Below, in pieces: positions 15,501 to 23,449 of a stretch of 64,000 nucleotides of DNA (its first letter is position 1; the number at the start of each line of letters is the position of its first letter). The position numbers and the translations under genes are program-made. This stretch comes from UPXZ01 sp049840795 (lineage in GTDB: Bacteria; Bacteroidota; Bacteroidia; Bacteroidales; Paludibacteraceae). The notes beneath the pieces are model-generated. The model saw only the letters and a program-made list of their open reading frames with translations, made no database searches and had not been told where the DNA came from. The stretch spans positions 1 to 64,000 of the forward strand of contig JASGJK010000048.1 in NCBI GenBank assembly GCA_049840795.1, written 5' to 3'.

Positions 15501-16881
15501 GACCGTACTGCAGTTCGCCGAGGATTTCCTGCACGGTGCCCAGGTGGGCACCGGTGAAATCGGCGATGGCCTTGGACAGGGCGTCGGTCTTGCCGGGGGC
15601 GTGGTTGATGAGGACCTTGTACTCCACCACGTCGGGACGGCCGATGCGGCGGTTGAACTTCATGCGGCCCACGGCGGACAGGTCGTAGCGCTCGTCGGAG
15701 TAGAACAGGCCGTTGAAGAGGATCTCCACGGCTTCTTCGGTGGGCGGCTCGCCGGGACGCATCATGCGGTAGATGGCGACGCGGGCGGCCTGCTTGGTGG
15801 CGGTGTCGTCGGTGCGCAGGGTGTTGGAGATGAAGGCGCCCCGGTCCAGATCGTTGGTGTACAGGGTCTGGAACTCGCTCACCCCGGCCTCGTGCAGCTT
15901 GGCCAGCAGGGGTTCGGTGATTTCGTCGTTGGCGTTGGCGATGACTTCGCCGCTGTCCTTGTCGATGATGTTGTGACCCAGCACGCGGCCCAGCAGGAAG
16001 TCGTCGGGCACGGCGATGTGCTTTATGCCAGCGGCGTCCAGGTCACGGATGTGCTTGGCGGTGATGCGCTTGTCCTTGGGCACGATGACCTTGCCGGACT
16101 TGTCGCAGAAGTCGAAGCGGGCGGTCTCGCCGCGCAGGCGCTCGGGGACCAGGGTGAAGTCGGCGCCGTTCTTCAGCAGCTTGAAGTCGTCGAAGTCGAA
16201 GAAGCCGGCCAGGATCTGCTCATTGGTCAGGCCGATGGCCTTGAGCAGGGTGGTGACGGGCATCTTGCGGCGACGGTCCACGCGGAAGAAGAGGATGTCC
16301 TTGGGATCGAACTCGAAGTCCAGCCAGGAGCCACGGTAGGGAATCACCCGGGCGGAGAACAGCAGCTTGCCGGAGGAGTGGGTCTTGCCCCGGTCGTGCT
16401 CGAAGAAGACGCCGGGGGAACGGTGCAGCTGGGAGACGATGACCCGCTCGGTGCCGTTGATGACGAAGGAGCCGGTGGTGGTCATGAGCGGGATTTCGCC
16501 CATGTACACTTCCTGTTCCTTGACTTCCTTGACGGTGTCGGGGGTTTCCCGGTCCATGATCACCAGGCGCACCTTGGCGCGCAGGGCGGAGGCAAAGGTC
16601 AGGCCCCGCTGCTGGCATTCCTTGACGTCGAAGGCGGGCTCGGCCAGCTGGTAGCTGACGAACTCCAGGCGGGCATTGCCGGAATGGGAGACGATGGGGA
16701 AGATGGAGCCGAATGCTGCTTGCAGGCCCTGGTTGCGACGCTTGTTGGTGGACAGTTCCGCTTGCAGGAAGGCCGTATAGGATTCCAGCTGGGTGGCCAG
16801 CAGGAACGGCACGTCGAGCACGCTTGCACGCTTGGCAAAACTCTTGCGGATGCGTTTTTTCTCGGTATAGGAGTAGGTCAT
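12598..16881 (-). CDS. rpoB: RNA polymerase subunit beta
   Basis: Beta has ~1,427 residues from the ATG at 16,881 ([15 protein letters not shown]), which has GGAG five bases upstream; an in-frame codon eight residues earlier lacks this. The rifampicin region is visible as [20 protein letters not shown] followed by [11 protein letters not shown]. Other conserved parts include [17 protein letters not shown] and the C-terminal [11 protein letters not shown]. The frame is uninterrupted. It lies between rplL, after an attenuator-like hairpin, and rpoC. Confidence 0.97.
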   Translation of the reverse strand: [1427 protein letters not shown]

Positions 16882-17061
16882 GGTCGCTCCGAGCTCAGAA
16901 AGCAAAAAACCTCAAAGAGGTTGGGGCCGCCGCGCTTGGCGGCAGTTACAACGGATAAACGCAAGCCTCATCGAATCGGACCCGGAACCAGCCGGCAGGT
17001 GGTGATGGTGCTTGCGTTTATGCATTGCAGGGCGAGGCTGAAAAAACCGTTTTACTGCGGG

Positions 17062-17122
17062 GAAGCGCCGTAACGCTTCGGAAAAGCACAAATGGGCTGG
17101 CGGCAAAAATGCCGCCAGCCCA
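17062..17122 (-). terminator. Attenuator-like hairpins between rplL and rpoB
   Basis: Just after rplL a perfect 12-base-pair stem (17,093-17,104 with 17,111-17,122) closes a 6-base loop and is followed on the transcribed strand by ATTTGTGCTTTTCC. A second, smaller stem (17,062-17,067 with 17,074-17,079) follows. In E. coli an attenuator in this same gap lowers rpoBC transcription relative to rplJL. Position and structure make that role likely here. Confidence 0.62.
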
Positions 17123-17139
17123 CGAAACGCAGGGCGAAT

Positions 17140-17511
17140 TTACTTGATTTCGACCTTGGCGCCAGCGTCTTCCAGTTGCTTCTTCAGGGCTTCGGCATCG
17201 GCCTTGGAGATGGCTTCCTTGACGGCCTTGGGAGCGCCGTCCACCACGTCCTTGGCTTCCTTCAGGCCCAGGCCGGTAGCGGCACGGACGACCTTGATGA
17301 CTTCAACCTTCTTGTCGCCGGCGGCAGCCAGGATGACGGTGAACTCGGTCTGCTCTTCCACGGCAGCAGCAGCGGCGGCGCCAGGAGCGGCGACGGCCAT
17401 GGCAGCGGCGGAAACGCCGAACTTCTCTTCGAAAGCCTTGACCAGGTCGTTCAGGTCCATCACGGTCATGGAACCGACGGCTTCCAGGATGTCTTCTTTG
17501 GTAATAGCCAT
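17140..17511 (-). CDS. rplL: 50S ribosomal protein L7/L12
   Basis: This 123-residue acidic protein is L7/L12, the multi-copy stalk protein that recruits translation GTPases. It has the N-terminal dimerisation domain (MAITKEDILEAVGSMTVMDL), an alanine-rich hinge at residues ~36-53, and the C-terminal factor-binding domain with LKEAKDVVDGAPKAVKE. Normal length. It follows rplJ by ~50 bases and precedes the attenuator hairpin. Confidence 0.97.
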   Translation of the reverse strand: MAITKEDILEAVGSMTVMDLNDLVKAFEEKFGVSAAAMAVAAPGAAAAAAVEEQTEFTVILAAAGDKKVEVIKVVRAATGLGLKEAKDVVDGAPKAVKEAISKADAEALKKQLEDAGAKVEIK

Positions 17512-17561
17512 TTAGATAACTCCTAATTCAAATCGGATATGCAAGTGTTCGACAGCGGGGC

Positions 17562-18059
17562 TTAGGCTGCAGCGCCTTCGCGTTGCTTGGCGAGGGCGCC
17601 CAGGGCGACGGCAAAGCCGCTCACCGGAGCCTTCATCACGCCCAGCAGCTTGGCCAGCAGTTCGTCGCGGCTGGGGATGGAAGCCAGGGCTTGAACGCCC
17701 GCCTTGTCCATCACCTTGCCGGCGTAAGAGCCTGCCTTCAGCACCAGCTTGTCGTTGGTCTTGGCAAAGTCGTTGAGGACCTTGGCAGCGGCAACAGGGT
17801 CGGCGGAAACGCTGTAAATCAGCGGACCGACCATGTGCTCAGCCAGGCCGCCGAAGGCGGTGTCAGCCACCGCACGACGGACCAGGGTGTTTTTCAGCAC
17901 GCGCAGGTAAACACCAGATTCGCGGGCCTTCTTGCGCAGCACGGTGAGATCACCCACCTCGATGCCGCGGTATTCGGCCACCACGATGGTCTGGGCTTTG
18001 GCTACTTGTGCCGACACCTCAGCCACAACGGCTTTCTTGTCATTGAGATTGAGACCCAT
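17562..18059 (-). CDS. rplJ: 50S ribosomal protein L10
   Basis: This ~165-residue protein is L10, base of the L7/L12 stalk. It begins MGLNLNDKKAVVAEVSAQVAK, with the conserved EYRGIEVGDLTVLRKKAR region (residues ~33-50). I choose the ATG at 18,059 because AGGAGG lies ten bases upstream; a start 21 bases earlier would precede that site. The L10 leader RNA lies immediately upstream, so L10 with L12 probably represses its own translation. Confidence 0.95.
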   Translation of the reverse strand: MGLNLNDKKAVVAEVSAQVAKAQTIVVAEYRGIEVGDLTVLRKKARESGVYLRVLKNTLVRRAVADTAFGGLAEHMVGPLIYSVSADPVAAAKVLNDFAKTNDKLVLKAGSYAGKVMDKAGVQALASIPSRDELLAKLLGVMKAPVSGFAVALGALAKQREGAAA

Positions 18060-18164
18060 AGGTCTTTTTCCTCCTTTCAAGTCTAAACACGGCGACTCGG
18101 AAGCCGAATCGCCGCACCCACGGCGACCTGAATCAGGGAATCACGCCGGCGAACCGGCAAAAAT

Positions 18165-18290
18165 CCTGTTTCGGGAACACCGTCTGCGCAGGCCCCTTGC
18201 GGAACTTAAGCCGTTGGCGGGCGAACCCGCCAACGGCACCTGCGGTCTTTGACGATCTGCAGCCCTGACCTTGCGGCCGGGGCTGCAGCC
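18165..18290 (-). promoter_or_regulatory. L10 leader, autoregulatory RNA of rplJL
   Basis: On the transcribed strand the rplA-rplJ gap contains CGTCAAAGACCGCAGG (complement of 18,239-18,254), a stem with tip TTCG, a CTTAA segment, then CCTGCGCAGACGGTG (complement of ~18,178-18,192). These blocks match in order and spacing the E. coli L10 binding leader as I remember it. A 9-base-pair stem (18,257-18,265 with 18,280-18,288) and an 11-base-pair stem (18,211-18,221 with 18,226-18,236) support a folded element. L10-L12 binding here is known to repress rplJL translation. Confidence 0.85.
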
Positions 18291-18316
18291 CAAAGTTTTG
18301 TTGCTCCCCAGACGCC

Positions 18317-19012
18317 TTAGGCGACCAGGGTGGATTGGTCCACGCGCACGCCGGGGCCCATGGTGCTGGACACGGCGACCTTGCGCAGGTACTGGCCCTT
18401 GGCGGAGGCCGGCTTGGCCTTGTTGAGGGCTTCGATCAGGGCCTTCAGGTTCTCCTCCAGCTTTTCCACGGAGAAGGAAGCACGGCCCAGGGTGGCGTGA
18501 ATGATGCCGCCCTTGTCGGTACGGTACTGGACCTGACCGGCCTTGGCGTTCTTCACGGCGGTGCTGACGTCCATGGTCACGGTACCGACCTTGGGGTTGG
18601 GCATCAGGCCACGGGGACCGAGGATCTGGCCCAGGGCGCCGACGACGCGCATGGCGTCGGGGGTGGCGATGACCACGTCGAAATTCAGGTTGCCGGCCTT
18701 GACCTGCTCGGCCAGGTCGTCGAAACCGACGATGTCGGCACCGGCGGCCTTGGCGGCCTCGGCCTTGTCGCCCTGGGCGAACACGGCGACACGCACGGTC
18801 TTGCCGGTACCGGCGGGCAGCACCACGGAACCGCGCACCAGCTGGTCGGACTTGCGGGCGTCGATGCCCAGGTTGACGGCCACGTCGATGGACTCGTCAA
18901 ACTTGGCGGTAGCGGTTTCCTTGGCCAGGGCCAGGGCCTCGGTGGCGGCGTACAGCTTGTTGCGGTCGATCTTGCCCTGCAGGGCCTTTTGCTTCTTGGT
19001 CAGCTTAGCCAT
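18317..19012 (-). CDS. rplA: 50S ribosomal protein L1
   Basis: This 231-residue protein is L1, which forms the mobile stalk that moves deacylated tRNA out of the E site. Visible blocks are GPRGLMPNPKVGTVT (residues ~130-144) and KGGIIHATLGRASF. Its ATG begins one base after the rplK stop, so the pair is translationally coupled. In E. coli L1 represses the rplKA mRNA; no site for this was identified here. The frame and length are normal. Confidence 0.97.
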   Translation of the reverse strand: MAKLTKKQKALQGKIDRNKLYAATEALALAKETATAKFDESIDVAVNLGIDARKSDQLVRGSVVLPAGTGKTVRVAVFAQGDKAEAAKAAGADIVGFDDLAEQVKAGNLNFDVVIATPDAMRVVGALGQILGPRGLMPNPKVGTVTMDVSTAVKNAKAGQVQYRTDKGGIIHATLGRASFSVEKLEENLKALIEALNKAKPASAKGQYLRKVAVSSTMGPGVRVDQSTLVA

Positions 19013-19444
19013 TTACAGACCCTCCACCGTGATGCCCATGGACCGGGCGGAGCCGGCGATAGTGCGAACAGCTGCTTCCAGATCGGCAGCGGTCAGGTCG
19101 GGAGACTTGGCCTTGGCGATGTCCTCGCACTGGGCGCGGGTGATCTTGCCCACCTTGTCGGTATGGGGCTTGGCGGAACCCTTCTGGATGCCGGCAGCCT
19201 TCTTGATGAGGATGGTGGCCGGCGGGGTCTTCATCACGAAGGTGAAGGACTTGTCCGCGAAGGCGGTGATCACCACGGGGATGGGCAGGCCGGGTTCCAC
19301 ACCTTGGGTCTGGGCGTTGAACGCCTTGCAGAATTCCATGATGTTGAGGCCGCGCTGGCCCAGGGCGGGGCCGATGGGGGGCGAGGGATTCGCCTTGCCG
19401 GCCGGCACTTGCAGCTTGATAAAGCCGATGATTTTCTTTGCCAT
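19013..19444 (-). CDS. rplK: 50S ribosomal protein L11
   Basis: This 143-residue protein is L11, part of the GTPase-associated centre and the target region for stringent response activation by RelA. It begins MAKKIIGFIKLQVPAGKANP and shows the proline-rich SPPIGPALGQRGLNIMEFCK block of the N-terminal domain. The C-terminal rRNA-binding domain has KAKSPDLTAADLEAAVRTIAG. It follows nusG by 127 bases and abuts rplA. Confidence 0.97.
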   Translation of the reverse strand: MAKKIIGFIKLQVPAGKANPSPPIGPALGQRGLNIMEFCKAFNAQTQGVEPGLPIPVVITAFADKSFTFVMKTPPATILIKKAAGIQKGSAKPHTDKVGKITRAQCEDIAKAKSPDLTAADLEAAVRTIAGSARSMGITVEGL

Positions 19445-19571
19445 GATGGCTCCTGTCAGATGAGTGTTAGCGCGGTTTCGGCCCGGGGACCTACTGACGC
19501 TCCTCTTGCACGGAATTGGCGGGTTCCGGCCCCCGTGAAACGACTAGGGCGCCCCGGGGGGCGCCTGGCGG

Positions 19572-20105
19572 TCAGGACTTTTCGACCTGGCCGAATTCGA
19601 GTTCCACCGGTGTGGCGCGACCGAAAATGGTCACGGACACCCGCAGCTTGCTCTTTTCGTAATTGACGTCCTCGACGGAGCCGTGGAAGTCCGTGAAGGG
19701 ACCTTCCTTGACCCGCACCACTTCGCCGATCTCGAACAGGGTCTTAGGACGGGGCTTCTCCACCCCTTCCTGCATCTGCTGCATGATCTTTTCCACTTCC
19801 TTTTCGGAAATGGGGGTGGGCTTGGTGGCGGTGCCGCCGACGAAACCGGTGACCTTGGAAGTGTTCTTCACCAGGTGCCAGGTGTCGTCGTTCATTTCCA
19901 TTTCCACCAGCACGTAGCCGGGGAAGAACTTGCGTTCGGAAATGCTCTTCTGGCCGCCCTTCATTTCCACGACTTCTTCCACGGGAACGAGGATGCGGCC
20001 GAACAGGTCTTCCATGCCGGCGCGCTGGACGCGGTCCACCAGGGCGCGCTGGACGCTCTTTTCGAAGCCGGAATAGGCGTGCACTACATACCAGCGTTTG
20101 CTCAT
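19572..20105 (-). CDS. nusG: Transcription termination/antitermination factor NusG
   Basis: NusG (~177 residues) begins MSKRWYVVHAYSGFEKSVQRA. It has the N-terminal NGN domain that grips RNA polymerase and a C-terminal KOW domain containing VRVKEGPFTDFHGSVEDVN (residues ~123-141). I choose the ATG at 20,105, with GGAG six bases upstream. It overlaps the secE stop codon by four bases. The order secE-nusG-rplK is the normal one. Confidence 0.96.
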   Translation of the reverse strand: MSKRWYVVHAYSGFEKSVQRALVDRVQRAGMEDLFGRILVPVEEVVEMKGGQKSISERKFFPGYVLVEMEMNDDTWHLVKNTSKVTGFVGGTATKPTPISEKEVEKIMQQMQEGVEKPRPKTLFEIGEVVRVKEGPFTDFHGSVEDVNYEKSKLRVSVTIFGRATPVELEFGQVEKS

Positions 20106-20455
20106 GACTTTCTCCACCCGAGGACCACATCGTAGAGGAGCCATTCCAGGCTCTTGTCCGTCAACCAGAGGAAGATGGCCATGACGACCATGAAGACGAA
20201 CACGATGCCGGTCGTCTGCAGGGTTTCCTTGCGGCTCGGCCAGACGACTTTCTTGGATTCGGCCACGGCCTCCCGGGCAAAGACGAAGAAGCGCATTCCG
20301 GGTTCGGTCTTCCAGGCCACGGCAGCCGCCAGACCCAGACCCAACAGAACCACCAGAACGCGCAGGATCATCGCCTGCTCGGACAGGACATAAAAGCCGG
20401 CCACGCCAGCAGCAAGCAGAACCAGCGCCAGCGTAAACTTGATCTTGTCGGCCAT
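20102..20455 (-). CDS. secE: Preprotein translocase subunit SecE
   Basis: This 117-residue membrane protein is SecE, the clamp of the SecYEG channel. Three hydrophobic segments are visible (residues ~5-25, ~29-47 and ~85-110), as in the three-helix form found in proteobacteria. The conserved cytoplasmic EAVAESKKVVWPSRKETLQT motif lies at residues ~61-80. It lies just downstream of tRNA-Trp and is coupled to nusG by a four-base overlap. Confidence 0.95.
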   Translation of the reverse strand: MADKIKFTLALVLLAAGVAGFYVLSEQAMILRVLVVLLGLGLAAAVAWKTEPGMRFFVFAREAVAESKKVVWPSRKETLQTTGIVFVFMVVMAIFLWLTDKSLEWLLYDVVLGWRKS

Positions 20456-20475
20456 GACTCTCGTGTCTTATTGGA

Positions 20476-20551
20476 TGGCAGGGGCAGAGGGTCTCGAACC
20501 CCCAACCTTCGGTTTTGGAGACCGACGCTCTGCCAATTGAGCTATGCCCCT
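20476..20551 (-). tRNA. tRNA-Trp (CCA anticodon)
   Basis: The reverse strand folds into a 76-base cloverleaf: acceptor arms AGGGGCA and TGCCCCT, a D arm GCTC...GAGC, an anticodon stem CGGTC/GACCG-like with loop CTCCAAA giving anticodon CCA, and a T arm with GGTTCGA. The 3' CCA is encoded. It sits between tuf and secE, the usual position in proteobacteria. Confidence 0.96.
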
Positions 20552-20610
20552 GCAGCAGAGACTACAAAAGCGCCCCGGGGTACGGGACGCTTTTACTAAA
20601 TCGAGTGCAA

Positions 20611-21801
<1,191 letters not shown>

Positions 21802-21851
21802 TGCGGTACCTCGAATTTAGAGAATAGTAAAAAAACTTCGGGGCATTTCAG

Positions 21852-21926
21852 TGGTGCCCATGGGCAGGATTGAACTGCCGACCTCTCCCTTACCAAGGGA
21901 GTGCTCTGCCACTGAGCTACATGGGC
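21852..21926 (-). tRNA. tRNA-Thr (GGT anticodon)
   Basis: A 75-base cloverleaf on the reverse strand starts GCCCATG and ends CATGGGC plus ACCA. The anticodon loop TTGGTAA gives anticodon GGT. The T loop reads GTTCAAT. The 3' CCA is encoded. It is the last tRNA before tuf in a Tyr-Gly-Thr run. Confidence 0.95.
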
Positions 21927-21952
21927 ATCCGCTTTCAACCAACCGTGCGGAG

Positions 21953-22026
21953 TGGAGCGGGTGAAGGGAATCGAACCCTCGTCTTAAGCTTGGAAGGCTT
22001 CAGCTCTACCATTGAGCTACACCCGC
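21953..22026 (-). tRNA. tRNA-Gly (TCC anticodon)
   Basis: A 74-base cloverleaf on the reverse strand has acceptor arms GCGGGTG and CACCCGC, anticodon loop CTTCCAA with anticodon TCC, and T loop GTTCGAT. The 3' CCA is encoded. It lies between tRNA-Tyr and tRNA-Thr with short spacers, so the three are probably one transcript. Confidence 0.95.
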
Positions 22027-22089
22027 GCTCGATTTTTCACCCACAGCCCCCGTACTTCAGACCGGGCGCTGCGAACCGCAACAAAAACT

Positions 22090-22174
22090 TGGTGGAGGAG
22101 GAAGGATTCGAACCTTCGAAGGCAGAGCCGTCAGATTTACAGTCTGATCCCTTTGACCGCTCGGGAACTCCTCC
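22090..22174 (-). tRNA. tRNA-Tyr (GTA anticodon)
   Basis: An 85-base class II tRNA on the reverse strand has acceptor arms GGAGGAG and CTCCTCC, anticodon loop CTGTAAA (anticodon GTA), a long variable arm, T loop GTTCGAA, and an encoded CCA. It is the first gene of the Tyr-Gly-Thr-tuf run, with a candidate promoter ~70 bases upstream. Confidence 0.95.
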
Positions 22175-22243
22175 AAAACGAAGCCGCGAATTATGGCAAC
22201 GCCGGTTACCGGTGTCAAGCCCTGCATCGCGAAACGAGGGCGC

Positions 22244-22271
22244 ATTATAGCAAAAGATCGGCGCCCGTCCA
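22244..22271 (-). promoter_or_regulatory. Sigma-70-like promoter for the tRNA-tuf operon
   Basis: On the reverse strand a perfect TATAAT (complement of 22,244-22,249) is preceded, 16 bases earlier, by TGGACG (22,266-22,271), which matches four of six bases of TTGACA. The -10 box lies ~70 bases before tRNA-Tyr. The sequence after the -10 is GCGCC-rich, as in stringently controlled stable RNA promoters; that last point is inference. Confidence 0.6.
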
Positions 22272-22288
22272 GACGGGCCGCAGGGAAT

Positions 22289-22316
22289 TTGTGATCCCGG
22301 AGGGAAGGCCTAGAAT
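22289..22316 (+). promoter_or_regulatory. Sigma-70-like promoter for the FAD-linked oxidase
   Basis: TTGTGA (22,289-22,294) and TAGAAT (22,311-22,316) are spaced by 16 bases and match the -35 and -10 consensus at four and five of six positions. The start codon of the oxidase lies 30 bases downstream. It is divergent from the tRNA promoter. Confidence 0.45.
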
Positions 22317-22346
22317 GCGGCCTTCGCCTTTTTCCCGGACCGCACC

Positions 22347-22810
22347 ATGACCGCCCCCCGTCCCCCGCTCCCCGAAGCCCTGCTCGCCTCCCTGCGCCAG
22401 CAGTTCGGCTCCCGTTTTTCCCAGGGCGAATCGGTGCGCCTGCAGCACGGCCGGGACGAATCCAAGCACCCGCCCATGCTGCCGGATGGGGTGGTTTTTG
22501 CCGAAAGCACCGAGGAAGTGGCCGCCGTGCTGCGCCTCTGCCGGGAACACCGCACGCCGGTGATCCCCTACGGCGTCGGCAGCTCCGTAGAAGGCCACGT
22601 GCTGGCGGTGCGGGGCGGCATCAGCATCGACCTCTCCGGCATGGGCCGGGTGCTGGCGGTGCACGCCGCAGACCTGGACGCCACCGTGCAGGCCGGGGTC
22701 ACCCGCAAGCAGCTCAACGAGGAACTCAAGGGCAGCGGCCTGTTCTTCCCCATCGACCCGGGGGCCGACGCCACCTTGGGCGGCATGGCCGCCACCCGGG
22801 CCTCCGGCAG
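22347..22810 (+). CDS. FAD-linked oxidase, GlcD/D-lactate dehydrogenase type, truncated at the join
   Basis: About 154 residues of the N-terminal PCMH-type FAD-binding domain are present. The segments PYGVGSSVEGH (residues ~72-82), GISIDLSGMGRVL and FPIDPGADATLGGMAATRASG are typical of GlcD/Dld family 2-hydroxyacid dehydrogenases. The family normally continues TNAVRYG and runs ~460 residues or more. Here, directly after RASG, the sequence changes to AT-rich unrelated DNA and a stop appears. The substrate cannot be determined. The truncation is the contig join, not a natural end. Confidence 0.85.
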
Positions 22811-22813
22811 TTG
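22807..22813. other. Junction between two unrelated genomes (probable chimeric join)
   Basis: To the left, GC-rich betaproteobacterial coding sequence ends within RASG of an FAD oxidase. To the right, minus-strand Bacteroidetes-type ROK kinase sequence (residues GVARTAREVLGKST when read right to left) begins at the same point. Base composition, codon use and promoter style differ on the two sides. No insertion sequence, tRNA or repeat is seen at the join. Both flanking genes are cut in their interiors. Confidence 0.85.
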
Positions 22814-23424
22814 ATTTTCCGAGTACCTCGCGCGCGGTACGTGCAACACCTGTTGCCGAAGCGTACGTTTCAAGACAGCCGTGTCTTCCGCAACCGCAAA
22901 GATGTCCGTGTTCCGTTCTATCCATAATCACGTGACCGAGTTCGCCGGCAAATCCATCGTGTCCATATACAATTTTACCATCGATAACAATACCGCTTCC
23001 AACTCCCGTACCAAGTGTTATCATTACAAAATTTTTCATCCCTTTTGCCGCACCGTAAACCATTTCACCTACAGCTGCCGCATTAGCATCGTTTGTTACT
23101 GCCGTAGGGACAGCGAATGCCTCGTTAAGCAACTTAGCAAAGGGTATCACTCCTTTCCAAGGTAAGATTAGGTGCAAATTCGATATTTCCGCTATAATAA
23201 TTTCCGTTAGGACATCCGGCTCCTATTCCTTTGATTTGTTCAAATCCTCCAACAGCGTTAACAAGTACATTTATCCCAGCTTTTAGCTCTTCTAAATATT
23301 TTGTGATATCGGGCTCATCTGTCCTTATAGCTCCTTGTGACAAAACAGTGCCACGAGCATCAACAATACCAAACTTGGTAGTAGTTCCACCCATATCAAT
23401 CCCTATAACATACGGTTTCTCCAT
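22811..23424 (-). CDS. ROK family sugar kinase (glucokinase-like), C-terminus lost at join, one frameshift
   Basis: The N-terminus MEKPYVIGIDMGGTTTKFGI holds the phosphate-1 loop of ROK kinases. After a one-base frameshift near 23,150-23,160 (FAPNL to WKGVIPFAKLLNEAF) the protein continues with TNDANAAAVGE, TLGTGVGSGI, GELGHVIMD and the zinc motif CGCGRHGCLE. It then runs into the join after ~205 residues of an expected ~320. It likely phosphorylates glucose or a related sugar in the cytoplasm. It lies 25 bases downstream of a sugar transporter on the same strand, supporting an uptake-and-phosphorylation pair. Confidence 0.85.
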
Positions 23425-23449
23425 ATCAATATGATAAAATTTAAGTTAA

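Noticed and set aside
12688..17073. 1,461-codon open frame opposite rpoB
   Set aside because: Antisense shadow of rpoB with biased composition; rpoB on the minus strand is unmistakable.
19548..19567. GC-rich inverted repeat between rplK and nusG as a terminator
   Set aside because: No U tract on the transcribed strand and it touches the end of nusG; too weak to call.
22245..22810. Continuation of the ROK kinase frame into the GC-rich side
   Set aside because: Residues after GKST are antisense to the FAD oxidase and show no kinase similarity; it is read-through across the join.
22347..22810. Horizontal transfer of the ribosomal cluster into a Bacteroidetes genome
   Set aside because: A transferred 22-kb core translation cluster with sharp edges inside two genes and no mobility signature is much less likely than an assembly chimera.
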